DNA of 7,478 bases from Chitinophagales bacterium (GTDB lineage: Bacteria > Bacteroidota > Bacteroidia > Chitinophagales > UBA10324). The number at the start of each line of letters is the position of its first letter. Position 1 is the stretch's first letter. Of this stretch, positions 1-7,161 are shown piece after piece. The translations under genes were made by a program, and so were the position numbers. The notes beneath the pieces were generated by a model that had not been told where the DNA came from, made no database searches, and saw only the letters and a list, made by a program, of their open reading frames with translations. The stretch is taken from contig JAJAYG010000032.1 of NCBI GenBank assembly GCA_026786335.1, forward strand, positions 1-7,478, read 5' to 3'.

Positions 1-72
1 AATTCTCTTTAATACAATTTCCTGCTCGCTCGTTGTGAGCATTGAAATTTGATTTTGTGATGCAGTATTCAT
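1..72 (-). CDS. 5' fragment of an unidentified gene (possibly murD)
   Basis: An ATG at 72-70 opens a reading frame that stays open for 24 codons to the window edge, and includes the stretch LTTSEQEIVLKRI. A second in-frame ATG lies at codon 11 (42-40). By position, directly after mraY, murD is the usual next gene in Bacteroidota dcw clusters, and MurD proteins often begin with a short K-R-I/V stretch leading into a glycine-rich nucleotide-binding loop; LKRI at the edge would suit that. No diagnostic motif is inside the window, so this is positional inference only. The LTxxEQEI pattern also loosely resembles the start of a LuxR-type helix-turn-helix. There is a 223-nt gap from mraY and no recognisable Shine-Dalgarno or -7 element, so start and identity are both uncertain. 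Confidence 0.4.
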   Translation of the reverse strand, partial: MNTASQNQISMLTTSEQEIVLKRI

Positions 73-78
73 GGTGTG

Positions 79-94
79 TCCCGTTTACTCGGGA
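79..94. repeat. Imperfect palindrome before the left-edge gene
   Basis: TCCCG (79-83) and CGGGA (90-94) are perfect inverted arms around a 6-nt loop, ending 7 nt upstream of the ATG at 72. The wider block 77-95 (TGTCCCGTTTACTCGGGAT) matches 16 of 19 positions of a palindrome inside ftsL at 5468-5486. It could be a member of a dispersed palindromic repeat family, or an RNA hairpin close to the start of the next gene. Its function is not known. Confidence 0.55.
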
Positions 95-226
95 TGGTTT
101 TTAAATTTCAAGTTGCGTGACTTTACATTTTTGATCAACCCATTCACTTCACATCATTCATCATTTACTTTCTAATTCCACACTTCGAAAAGCATTTTTA
201 ATCATTCACTTTTCTTTCCTGTTCTC

Positions 227-254
227 CATTTTCATTTTTCTATTTTCTATTTTC
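227..254. repeat. Heptanucleotide tandem repeat, four units
   Basis: Four consecutive 7-mers follow the pattern (C/T/A)(A/T)TTTTC: CATTTTC (227-233), ATTTTTC (234-240), TATTTTC (241-247) and TATTTTC (248-254). A longer CACTTTTC follows at 255-262. On the minus (transcribed) strand this is a purine-rich GAAAATA/GAAAATG run lying about 40-70 nt after the mraY stop. It is the core of the pyrimidine-rich stretch 204-263. The rest of the gap (73-295) holds no credible reading frame and no clear terminator. Confidence 0.6.
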
Positions 255-295
255 CACTTTTCCTCAGAAATTCCTTCGGAACAATTTTCCATTAC

Positions 296-1540
296 CTACC
301 TGATCTTCAATGTCACCAGTGTTAAAATCGCCAGCATAATTCCCACAATCCAAAACCTTGTTACAATCTTTGGTTCTGAGTATCCTAGTTTTTGATAGTG
401 ATGATGCAGCGGTGCCATTTTGAATATTCTTCTTCCTACCCCAAATCTTTTTCTTGTGTATTTGAAGTATCCCATTTGAAGGAGTACTGAAATATTCTCC
501 ACCAGAAAAATTCCGCAGAGAATAGGAATCAAAGCTTCCTTTCTCACCACAATTGCAAGCGTTGCAATAATTCCACCGAGTGCGAGTGAACCGGTATCGC
601 CCATAAAAACTTGTGCGGGATATGCATTGTACCAGAGAAAACCAATGCATGCCCCAATAAATGCAGCAGCATAAACGAGCAGCTCGCCGGTGTTTGGGAT
701 GTACATGATGTTTAAATAATTCGCGAGTAAAATGTTACCCGATACATAAGCGAACACGCCAAGTGTTGCACCAATAATTGCAGAGGTGCCTGTGGCTAAA
801 CCATCAATTCCATCAGTGATGTTTGCTCCGTTTGATACTGCAGTGATGATGAACACCACCACTAAAATGTAAACCACCCATGTATATTTTTCATAACCTT
901 CACCTAACCATGTAATCAATTTTGAATAATTGAATTCATGTGTTTTTACAAATGGAATGGTAGTGATTGGTAGTTTAGCATCAACATATTTCGCAGCAAT
1001 TTTTGAAACGTTCGCTGAGTCGGCAACAATGGAAGCTGCTGCTCCTTCATTCACAATTTGCCGGCGAATCACCACATCACTGTTAAAATAAAGTATAGAG
1101 CCAATGACGATTCCCAAACTTACCTGACCAAAAATTTTAAATCTTCCTGCAAGACCACGTTTATCTTTTTTGAAAACTTTGATGTAGTCATCGATAAAAC
1201 CAATTATGCCGCACCACACAGTTGTGATGAGCATGATGATCACATACACATTATTCAATCGTGCGAGAAAAAGAACAGGAATTAGAATTGCTGAAAGAAT
1301 AATAAGCCCACCCATTGTTGGTGTCCCTTGTTTTTGCACCTGGCCTTCTAAACCAAGATCACGAACAGTTTCACCAACTTGTTTTTTCTGCAGATAGCGA
1401 ACAAGGGATTTACCATACACTATTGTAATAAGGAGTGAAATAATAATTGCGAGTCCTGCACGAAATGAAATAAATTCGAACAAGCCGGCACCCGGCAGGT
1501 GAAAACGCTGATTTAGATAATGGAATAAATAGTACAACAT
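296..1540 (-). CDS. mraY: MraY, phospho-MurNAc-pentapeptide transferase
   Basis: This integral membrane enzyme transfers phospho-MurNAc-pentapeptide from UDP to undecaprenyl phosphate, forming lipid I on the cytoplasmic face of the inner membrane. The 414-residue protein is made of many hydrophobic segments. It carries the family signatures in order: TPTMGG (residues 73-78), FIDDYIKV (115-122, with the catalytic-region Asp117/Asp118), [16 protein letters not shown] (236-251, with Asp243/Asp246), [11 protein letters not shown] (313-323) and the [10 protein letters not shown] loop (377-386). It is longer than the roughly 360 residues of E. coli MraY because of an insert at about 153-218 between two membrane segments; I recall such inserts from Bacteroidota MraY. 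The ATG start follows the murE stop after only 3 nt, indicating tight co-transcription and probably coupled translation. The stop is TAG at 298-296. I see no missing motif. Confidence 0.97.
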   Translation of the reverse strand: MLYYLFHYLNQRFHLPGAGLFEFISFRAGLAIIISLLITIVYGKSLVRYLQKKQVGETVRDLGLEGQVQKQGTPTMGGLIILSAILIPVLFLARLNNVYVIIMLITTVWCGIIGFIDDYIKVFKKDKRGLAGRFKIFGQVSLGIVIGSILYFNSDVVIRRQIVNEGAAASIVADSANVSKIAAKYVDAKLPITTIPFVKTHEFNYSKLITWLGEGYEKYTWVVYILVVVFIITAVSNGANITDGIDGLATGTSAIIGATLGVFAYVSGNILLANYLNIMYIPNTGELLVYAAAFIGACIGFLWYNAYPAQVFMGDTGSLALGGIIATLAIVVRKEALIPILCGIFLVENISVLLQMGYFKYTRKRFGVGRRIFKMAPLHHHYQKLGYSEPKIVTRFWIVGIMLAILTLVTLKIR

Positions 1541-1543
1541 CGT

Positions 1544-3010
1544 TTACTTGTTCATTTGAATAAATGCTTCACTCAAAATATTTTTATCATCAAATGGAAA
1601 TTTGACTCCATTGATCTCCTGGTATTTTTCATGTCCTTTACCTGCAAGAAGAATGATGTCGCCTTTAACACTCATTGCAACTGCTGTTCTTATTGCTTCG
1701 CGCCGATCAGCAATTGAAAGCACTCTTGAAATTTTTAGCGGCACTACGCCCTTCTTCATTTCATTGAGTATTTCATTCGGGTCTTCACTTCTTGGATTAT
1801 CTGAAGTGAGTATTACCTGATCACTTAACTCACTGGCTACTCTTGCCATCAATGGTCTTTTAGTTGCATCACGGTCACCGCCACAGCCCACCACTGTAAT
1901 TAATTTTTCGTTTCCTGTTCTTATTTCTTTTATGGCAGTCAGCATTTTTTCCAATGCATCAGGTGTGTGCGCATAATCAACAATGCCCATGATTCTGTGG
2001 TGTTCACTTAGCACATAATCAAATCTTCCTTCGGCAGGTTTTAATTTGCTGAGGACTGTGAGCACAGGAATTTTTGATTCACCCATGATCATTGCTGTGC
2101 CGTAAATCGAGAGCAGGTTCGATGCATTGAAACTTCCTACAAGCGGCGAGTAAACTTCTTCGCCATCAATCTGCATAATCATTCCATTGAAATTGATCTC
2201 GAGAATTTTCGCTCTGAAATCAGAAGCCGAATGCAATGAGTAGCTGAACACTTTCGCTTTGGTATTCTGCACCATCACTTTGCCATTCTTATCATCTGCA
2301 TTTATAATTGCAAAAGAATCAGCAGGTAAATGATCAAATAAACTTTTCTTCGCTTCTATATAATCTTTGAATGTTTTATGATAGTCAAGGTGATCATGAG
2401 AAATATTTGAAAACACCGCACCGTAAAATTTTAAAGCCGCAACTCTTTTTTGATGAATGGCATGCGAACTTGCTTCCATAAAACAATGCGTGCAGCCGCT
2501 GCTCACCATTTCACTGATTAATGAACTTAACTGAATTTCATCTTGTGTTGTGTGTGTTGCAGGAATAACTTTTCCATTAATTCTGTTTTCTACAGTTGAA
2601 AGCAATCCGCATTTGTAATGCAAGCCGGTAAACAAGTGATACAACAATGTTGCAATCGTAGTTTTTCCATTAGTACCTGTAATTGCAACAATTTTTAATT
2701 TCTCAGAAGGGTTATCGTAAAAATTTTCAGCAATGATTGCTAATGCCAATGCACTGTCGGCAACTTTTACATAAGTAACTCCATGTTTTTTTATGGAGGG
2801 AATTGCTTCGCATACAATTGCAGTGGCGCCTTTATCTTCTGCAACAGAAATAAACTCGTGACCATCAACAGATGTTCCTTTTGATGCAATGAATAAGCTG
2901 CTTGTTTCAACTTTACGTGAATCAAAACTGATGCTGCTCACTTGAGTATCGGTTGATCCGTTTACTTCAATGAGTGTTACCTTGTATAATATGTCGGCAA
3001 GCGTTTTCAA
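1544..3010 (-). CDS. murE: MurE, UDP-MurNAc-tripeptide synthetase (meso-diaminopimelate type)
   Basis: This cytoplasmic ATP-dependent ligase adds the third stem-peptide residue to UDP-MurNAc-L-Ala-D-Glu. The 488-residue protein has the normal three-domain length. An N-terminal domain contains DSRKV (30-34). The central ATPase domain has the P-loop TGTNGKTT (111-118), HDHLDYH (205-211) and the EAKKSLF segment (219-225), which should hold the carbamylated lysine (probably Lys221). The C-terminal domain has DYAHTPDALE (345-354), GCGGDRDATKRPLM (375-388), DNPR (404-407) and GKGHE (457-461). DNPR together with GKGHE is the known signature for meso-diaminopimelate rather than L-lysine. The start is TTG at 3010: an in-frame TAA lies two codons upstream and MKTLADILYK matches the usual MurE beginning. 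It follows ftsI by 24 nt and precedes mraY by 3 nt, with no murF between. Confidence 0.96.
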   Translation of the reverse strand: MKTLADILYKVTLIEVNGSTDTQVSSISFDSRKVETSSLFIASKGTSVDGHEFISVAEDKGATAIVCEAIPSIKKHGVTYVKVADSALALAIIAENFYDNPSEKLKIVAITGTNGKTTIATLLYHLFTGLHYKCGLLSTVENRINGKVIPATHTTQDEIQLSSLISEMVSSGCTHCFMEASSHAIHQKRVAALKFYGAVFSNISHDHLDYHKTFKDYIEAKKSLFDHLPADSFAIINADDKNGKVMVQNTKAKVFSYSLHSASDFRAKILEINFNGMIMQIDGEEVYSPLVGSFNASNLLSIYGTAMIMGESKIPVLTVLSKLKPAEGRFDYVLSEHHRIMGIVDYAHTPDALEKMLTAIKEIRTGNEKLITVVGCGGDRDATKRPLMARVASELSDQVILTSDNPRSEDPNEILNEMKKGVVPLKISRVLSIADRREAIRTAVAMSVKGDIILLAGKGHEKYQEINGVKFPFDDKNILSEAFIQMNK

Positions 3011-3034
3011 AAATTATTTTTCTGAATTCTGTTT

Positions 3035-5146
3035 TTAGTTCATTGTTAAATTGATGCTGATGCTTTCTCCTTTATTCACTCTTGTACCTGCTGCAATACT
3101 TTGCGAGGCAACACTTCCTGCACCAACCACATTTACTTTTAATCCCGAATTTTCGAGCAGGTACAATGCGTTGCGTAAGCCCATTCCTTTTACATCGGGT
3201 ACAATACCTGCTTCTGCTTCAGTTGCTTTTGCAGCGAGCATCATATCATTTTTACCTGTGGCAACCGATAACCACGCTGCATCCTGCGAACCTTTTTCTT
3301 TTACATTTAATTTGTTGAGCACCGCATTTACATCAGCTTTGTAACCAGCTTTTATTTGTGGCATTGCAGCAGTATCATCTTTTAATGTTGCAAGCGATGG
3401 ATGAATATCAATTTCAGAAGCAAAAACTTTATCTGCTATTTCTTTAAAAACCGGACCTGCAACTTTAGCCCCGTAGTAATCGCCATTCGAAGGATTGTTG
3501 ACTACAACGATGCAGGAATAGAGAGGATATTCTGCAGGAAAATAGCCGACGAATGAAGACTGATAAATTTTATTTGCATAACCATTTTTCTCATTAGCAA
3601 TTTGCGCTGTACCTGTTTTACCGGCAAAGGTGTAGTTAGGACTCTTGAGCCCTTTTGCTGTTCCGCTGTCTGCCACAGCTTTGAGCAGAATCTTAAGCGC
3701 ATGCAGTGTTTTCTCACTGCAGATTTTTTGAATGCGTACTTCCGGTTCGTATTGCCTTATCGGTTTTCCGTATTCATCAATGGATTGAACGAGGTAGGGT
3801 TTCATTTCCTTTCCACCATTTGCAACAGCATTGTAGAGTGAAAGAATCTGCAGCGGCGAAACTCTCACTTCATAACCCACCGACATCCATGGCAATGAAT
3901 AACGAGTGAACGTTTTATCGCTGGTTGATTTGATGTATGGATCTTGTTCACCCGGTACTTCAATCCCTAATTTTTTATCGAGACCTAATCTGCGCAGGTG
4001 CTGTAAATATTTTTCAGGGTTATTGTAGTAATGATTGTTTATCAACATAGAAATTCCAACATTGGATGAATGAGCAAATGCAGAAACAACATTTACTCTT
4101 CTATATGGATTGCGCTCAGCATCGCGCATTGTTTGTGTCCAATACTGATGCACTCCCATTTCAAGATCAACCGTATCATCAAGACTGATGTACCCGTCTT
4201 CAAGCAATGCAAGCATTGAAGCCAGCTTGAATGTTGAACCGGGTTCATGACTCTCGCCTACTGCGTAATTGTATTTCTCGGTATAAGCACCATTTGTTTC
4301 TTTTCCAAGATTTGCCATTGCACGTATGGCTCCGGTTTTAACATCCATCACCACGCAGCAACCATGATCTGCCTTGTTTGCAATTAATGCTTTCATCAAT
4401 GCATCTTCAGCAACATCCTGAAGATTGATATCGATTGTAGTGATGATGTCTTTACCATTCTCAGGTTCAATTTCATTTTTATCATTGAGTGGAATAAATT
4501 CTCCGCCCGAAACTTTTTGCATTAACCGCTTGCCCGGATTTCCGGTTAAATCATTATTGAATTTTGTTTCGAGACCAATTGGTTGAACATTGTTATCACG
4601 CACATATCCGATCGTTCTTTTTGCAAGAAGTTTGAAAGGATATTCCCTTCTGTTATCCTGTACTACTATTAATCCGCCTTTGAACTGCCCGTCTCTAAGA
4701 ATTGGAAATGTTTTAAGTGCAAGCAACTGCGTGTATGAAATATTTTTCTTCAGCAGAAAATATCTTTCACCACGCTGACGGGCAGAAACCAGCATTCTTT
4801 TATAATCATTGGAATTTTTATCCTTAAAAAAATTTGCAAGGCGAATGCTTAATGAATCAACATGCACACGAAATGAATCTTTCTTTAAACCATCTGCTTT
4901 AAAATCTATTCTTATTTCAAATCGCGGAAGAGAAGTTGCAAGCAATCTTCCATCATGAGAATAAATATTTCCGCGCTCAGCATCTATGGTTGCATACTTG
5001 GTGGTTATGCTGTCGGCAAGCGATCTGTAATAAGCGCCCTGTACATTTTGCAGGTAGAATACTTTCCAAAGAATAGCCAAGCTGAAAATGATCAGCATCA
5101 GATATGCTAATCCTATTCTCCAGTATATTTCTTTTTTATTGCTCAT
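3035..5146 (-). CDS. ftsI: FtsI/PBP3-type septal transpeptidase with PASTA tail
   Basis: This is a class B penicillin-binding protein, a monofunctional D,D-transpeptidase that cross-links peptidoglycan at the division septum with FtsW. Of 703 residues, a short cytoplasmic tail and one membrane anchor (about 11-33) come first. A pedestal region follows with ERGNIYSHDGRLLATS (57-72), then the transpeptidase domain (about 230-575). All three active-site motifs are intact: SxxK at Ser304-Lys307 (PGSTFK), SxN at Ser360-Asn362 (HSSNVG) and KTGT at 510-513. A PASTA domain occupies about 648-701 (VPDVKGMGLRNALYLLENSG), and a weaker PASTA-like segment starts at MPQIKAGYKAD (595-605). PASTA makes it longer than E. 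coli FtsI (588 residues) and similar to SpoVD/PBP2x-type proteins; this architecture is usual in Bacteroidota dcw clusters. Its ATG lies inside the 3' end of ftsL (11-nt overlap), so translation is likely coupled. Confidence 0.95.
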   Translation of the reverse strand: MSNKKEIYWRIGLAYLMLIIFSLAILWKVFYLQNVQGAYYRSLADSITTKYATIDAERGNIYSHDGRLLATSLPRFEIRIDFKADGLKKDSFRVHVDSLSIRLANFFKDKNSNDYKRMLVSARQRGERYFLLKKNISYTQLLALKTFPILRDGQFKGGLIVVQDNRREYPFKLLAKRTIGYVRDNNVQPIGLETKFNNDLTGNPGKRLMQKVSGGEFIPLNDKNEIEPENGKDIITTIDINLQDVAEDALMKALIANKADHGCCVVMDVKTGAIRAMANLGKETNGAYTEKYNYAVGESHEPGSTFKLASMLALLEDGYISLDDTVDLEMGVHQYWTQTMRDAERNPYRRVNVVSAFAHSSNVGISMLINNHYYNNPEKYLQHLRRLGLDKKLGIEVPGEQDPYIKSTSDKTFTRYSLPWMSVGYEVRVSPLQILSLYNAVANGGKEMKPYLVQSIDEYGKPIRQYEPEVRIQKICSEKTLHALKILLKAVADSGTAKGLKSPNYTFAGKTGTAQIANEKNGYANKIYQSSFVGYFPAEYPLYSCIVVVNNPSNGDYYGAKVAGPVFKEIADKVFASEIDIHPSLATLKDDTAAMPQIKAGYKADVNAVLNKLNVKEKGSQDAAWLSVATGKNDMMLAAKATEAEAGIVPDVKGMGLRNALYLLENSGLKVNVVGAGSVASQSIAAGTRVNKGESISINLTMN

Positions 5147-5561
5147 TACTTTTTACTACAATTTTCTTTGGGGGTGCTTGCAATTCTTTTAATCCTGTTG
5201 GTGCTACCATCGTAGCTACTTCCGATTGTTTGCTAATGAATTCGAGTTCCGATTTACTCGTCATGTATTCCCATCTTTTTTCATTCAACTGTTTTTCAAT
5301 GTTGTTGATCTCTCTTACATTCTTTTCGGCATAGTGCGAATTCCAGATGTATACAAAACCTATGGAGGCAATAAAAAAGATGAAGGGCAGGTTGCGGATC
5401 ACAGTATCATAATGCACAAGCTTGCTGATGTCGAGTGACTCATACAGCCAGTTTCTCTTGCGTGATTTGTCCCGAGTTCTCGGGATCAGTTTTGTCTCCG
5501 CTTCCACTTGCTGCACGCCGGTTTGTGATCTGTTTAATTTTTGCTCTGCCATCTTCTTCAT
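5136..5561 (-). CDS. ftsL: FtsL-like bitopic division protein
   Basis: This small 141-residue protein has the FtsL layout. A basic, variable cytoplasmic tail (1-56) is followed by one membrane segment (about 57-75, LPFIFFIASIGFVYIW). A periplasmic, charged, probably coiled-coil stretch (about 79-114) comes next, and the tail contains GLKELQAPPKKI (123-134). In other bacteria FtsL joins DivIC/FtsB and FtsQ to activate FtsWI. The call rests on position between rsmH and ftsI plus topology, because FtsL sequences diverge quickly. The ATG follows the rsmH TAG with no spacer; an alternative ATG at codon 4 (5552) is possible. The last 11 nt overlap ftsI. Residues 26-31 (IPRTRD) are encoded by a palindrome resembling one in non-coding DNA at 77-95, in the part of the protein that tolerates variation. 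Confidence 0.8.
   Translation of the reverse strand: MKKMAEQKLNRSQTGVQQVEAETKLIPRTRDKSRKRNWLYESLDISKLVHYDTVIRNLPFIFFIASIGFVYIWNSHYAEKNVREINNIEKQLNEKRWEYMTSKSELEFISKQSEVATMVAPTGLKELQAPPKKIVVKSNEQ
5468..5488. repeat. Palindromic repeat inside ftsL
   Basis: TCCCGAG (5470-5476) and CTCGGGA (5479-5485) form a perfect 7-bp inverted repeat around TT. It encodes residues 26-31 of the FtsL-like protein in frame. The block 5468-5486 matches 16 of 19 positions of the block at 77-95. A TTTGTC hexamer lies on both sides (5466-5471 and 5491-5496), but the 25-nt period is not a multiple of three, so a simple in-frame insertion with target duplication is not shown. Confidence 0.6.
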
Positions 5562-6494
5562 CTAAATTTTTTCTGCTATTCTCAACTTTGCACTTCTTGC
5601 TCGCGGGTTCCCTTTTATTTCTTCCTCGCTCCCTTCTATTGGTTTTTTATTGATGTGAAAAAAATATTTAGTAATGTTTCCGAAATCATCTTTCTCATCT
5701 TCTCCTGCTGCATTTCCGTTTCTAATAAAATTTTTAACCAGCCGGTCTTCGAGAGAGTGATAAGAGATCATTACCAACCTTCCGCCATTCTTTAAAACTG
5801 TTTTTGATTGCTCCAGAAAATCCTGCAAGGCATTCAGCTCATCATTCACTTCAATACGCAATGCCTGAAATACCTGCGAGAGATACCGATTGCGATTCCC
5901 CATAATGCAGGATGAAATCACAGAAATAAATTCTTCAATGCTCTGTATCGGTTTTTCAAATTTTGCTGCTTCAATTTTTATTGCAAGCGTTTTTGCATTG
6001 CGCACTTCGCCATATTCACCGAACACTCTTTGTAACTCAATTGCATTGTATCGGTTAATTACATCATGTGCAGTTTTGATTGAATGCTGATCCATGCGCA
6101 TATCTAACTGCGCATCGAAGCGGTGCGCAAAGCCACGGGTTGCTTCATCAATCTGATGGGAAGACACGCCGAGGTCGGCGAGAATTCCATCTACTTCATT
6201 GATTCCGTTTACCCTCAGCATTTTTTTTAGTTGTCTGAAATTTTGATTTACAAAAACCAACCGCTCATCATCAATTATATTTTTTACTGCATCTGCATCC
6301 TGATCGAAGGCGAATAATTTTCCATCACCTAATTTTTCAAGAATCGCTTTTGCATGTCCGCCACCACCATACGTTGCATCTACATACACACCGTCACTTT
6401 TTATTTTTAATCCTTCAATTGATTCATCCAGCAAAACAGGTACATGATAGATTTCGGAATTCTGATTTTTGATTTCGGATTTTTGTTCTTTCAC
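5562..6494 (-). CDS. rsmH: RsmH (MraW), 16S rRNA C1402 N4-methyltransferase
   Basis: RsmH uses S-adenosylmethionine to methylate N4 of cytidine 1402 in the 16S rRNA decoding centre. The 310-residue protein matches the family length and carries its motifs in order: YHVPVLLDE (16-24), the SAM-binding DATYGGGGHAKAIL (39-52), FDQD (63-66), DLGVSSHQID (107-116), RGFAHRFDAQLDMRMD (120-135), QVFQALRIEVNDEL (207-220), ISYHSLEDRLVKNF (243-256) and NPRARSAKLRIAEK (296-309). The start codon is GTG at 6494-6492. An in-frame TGA two codons upstream excludes an earlier start, and no other start codon occurs before the conserved YHVPV. AAGG six nucleotides upstream may act as Shine-Dalgarno. The first 15 residues (MKEQKSEIKNQNSEI) are low-complexity and encoded by repeat-like DNA. 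The TAG stop abuts the ftsL ATG. Confidence 0.96.
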   Translation of the reverse strand: MKEQKSEIKNQNSEIYHVPVLLDESIEGLKIKSDGVYVDATYGGGGHAKAILEKLGDGKLFAFDQDADAVKNIIDDERLVFVNQNFRQLKKMLRVNGINEVDGILADLGVSSHQIDEATRGFAHRFDAQLDMRMDQHSIKTAHDVINRYNAIELQRVFGEYGEVRNAKTLAIKIEAAKFEKPIQSIEEFISVISSCIMGNRNRYLSQVFQALRIEVNDELNALQDFLEQSKTVLKNGGRLVMISYHSLEDRLVKNFIRNGNAAGEDEKDDFGNITKYFFHINKKPIEGSEEEIKGNPRARSAKLRIAEKI

Positions 6495-6533
6495 TTTTCA
6501 CCTTATTGATCTCTGAATTCAGATTTTCGATTT
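6457..6533. repeat. Direct repeat spanning the rsmH start
   Basis: GAATTCTGATTTTTGATTT (6457-6475, inside rsmH codons 7-13) and GAATTCAGATTTTCGATTT (6515-6533, upstream of the gene) match at 17 of 19 positions, 58 nt apart. GATTTCGGA also occurs twice at 6450-6458 and 6471-6479. The upstream copy starts within a perfect 12-bp palindrome, TCTGAATTCAGA (6512-6523). This looks like intergenic repeat sequence that has become the 5' end of the gene. Confidence 0.55.
6495..6505 (-). promoter_or_regulatory. Probable ribosome binding site of rsmH
   Basis: On the minus strand TAAGGTGAAAA immediately precedes the GTG start, placing AAGG (6504-6501) six nucleotides upstream of it. It supports the GTG at 6494 as the start. 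Strong Shine-Dalgarno sequences are uncommon in Bacteroidota, so its importance is uncertain. Confidence 0.45.
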
Positions 6534-6553
6534 TGCATTTACTATCAATTTTC

Positions 6554-6580
6554 CAAAGTTTAAAACTTTGAAAAAGTTTG
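6554..6580. repeat. Three-armed AT-rich inverted repeat between mraZ and rsmH
   Basis: CAAAGTTT (6554-6561) and AAACTTTG (6563-6570) are inverted arms around one base. A third arm, AAAGTTTG (6573-6580), is complementary to the middle arm over seven bases (6573-6579). The middle arm can therefore pair with either neighbour, which allows two mutually exclusive hairpins in the leader 60-86 nt upstream of rsmH. The stems are weak and there is no terminal U-run on the transcribed strand, so it is not a standard terminator. Confidence 0.4.
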
Positions 6581-6615
6581 CTTCTGTTTTATATATTCTC
6601 TAAACCACTTTCCTC

Positions 6616-6666
6616 CTCTCACATTTTATGTCATCCTGAGTTTATCGAAGGACATCTCTCACATTT
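6616..6666. repeat. Small dispersed repeat flanked by 11-bp direct repeats
   Basis: CTCTCACATTT occurs exactly at 6616-6626 and 6656-6666. Between the copies lies a 29-nt block whose 6628-6655 part ends in inverted ATGTC (6628-6632) and GACAT (6651-6655). The block contains the 16-mer CTGAGTTTATCGAAGG (6636-6651), which recurs exactly at 7356-7371 upstream of mraZ. The arrangement resembles insertion of a short palindrome-ended element with target duplication. The core is of a type I remember from Bacteroidota intergenic DNA. Confidence 0.6.
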
Positions 6667-6680
6667 AACGTTTCACTTTC

Positions 6681-7145
6681 TCACCACTCAATCGTCATCT
6701 CTCCTAAAACTTTCTGAATTTTCTTTTGCTTGCCGGGAATGTCTTTCACTCTGTGCTGATGGAAACGCTGCTCATCCCATATTTCAATCCGGTTTAGGTA
6801 TGCTTTAATGATGATGTCTTTTTTTATTCCTGCGTACTGCAATAATGTTTTCGGAATCATGATGCGATTGGAACTATCAATCATCACCTCAGTGGCTCCA
6901 TCAAACAGAAAACGCAATGCATCAATGTTGTCCTGATTGAAGTGACTGATTTTTCTAACCGTGTTGCTTAATATTTCCCAATCATGTTTTGCATACATCG
7001 CCAAACATTTATCAGTGGCGCGCAGCATCATAAAAGTGTATTTCGCTTTTGCAGGTACTTGCTTTTTTAATGCAGCAGGAAATAGAATACGGCTCTTGTT
7101 ATCAAGCGTAACCGGATACTCGCCGTTGAAGTCTGTTTTCTGCAT
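6681..7145 (-). CDS. mraZ: MraZ, transcriptional regulator of the dcw cluster
   Basis: MraZ is a DNA-binding protein with two AbrB/SpoVT-like halves that forms ring-shaped oligomers. It binds short direct repeats before its own gene; it is a repressor in E. coli and reported as an activator in mollicutes. The 154-residue length is normal. The first half has FNGEYPVTLDNKSRILFPA (6-24) with the DxKxR..P core at Asp15, Lys17, Arg19 and Pro23. The second has VMIDSSNRIMIPKTL (87-101) with Asp90, Arg94 and Pro98, followed by AYLNRIEIWDEQRF (115-128). The ATG at 7145 has no Shine-Dalgarno and lies 16 nt after the -7 element, so the leader is very short. It is the first gene of the cluster, and three phased boxes upstream suggest autoregulation. 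A 186-nt repeat-containing gap separates it from rsmH. Confidence 0.95.
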   Translation of the reverse strand: MQKTDFNGEYPVTLDNKSRILFPAALKKQVPAKAKYTFMMLRATDKCLAMYAKHDWEILSNTVRKISHFNQDNIDALRFLFDGATEVMIDSSNRIMIPKTLLQYAGIKKDIIIKAYLNRIEIWDEQRFHQHRVKDIPGKQKKIQKVLGEMTIEW

Positions 7146-7161
7146 GTGATGAAATCGGATT

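Noticed and set aside
1..42. LuxR-type helix-turn-helix reading of the left-edge frame
   Set aside because: Only about a dozen residues resemble the start of that motif, and the rest of the domain is outside the window.
264..650. Minus-strand frame of 128 codons at the end of mraY
   Set aside because: It is an out-of-frame shadow of mraY, whose conserved motifs are in the other frame. Its composition (Cys, Ser, Arg, Trp rich) is not protein-like.
1541..1543. Absence of murF between murE and mraY
   Set aside because: Direct murE-mraY adjacency is, to my knowledge, usual for Bacteroidota, with murF elsewhere in the genome; it is not a deletion scar.
6554..6562. TAAACTTTG on the minus strand as a -7 promoter element for rsmH
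   Set aside because: The spacing is TA-N3-TTTG, one base too long for the consensus, and no -33 element is apparent. It is better explained as an arm of the inverted repeat.
6578..6808. Plus-strand reading frame of 76 codons over the mraZ-rsmH gap
   Set aside because: Its CHPEFIEG peptide is the translation of the dispersed CTGAGTTTATCGAAGG repeat, and the rest is antisense to mraZ. It looks like a spurious frame.
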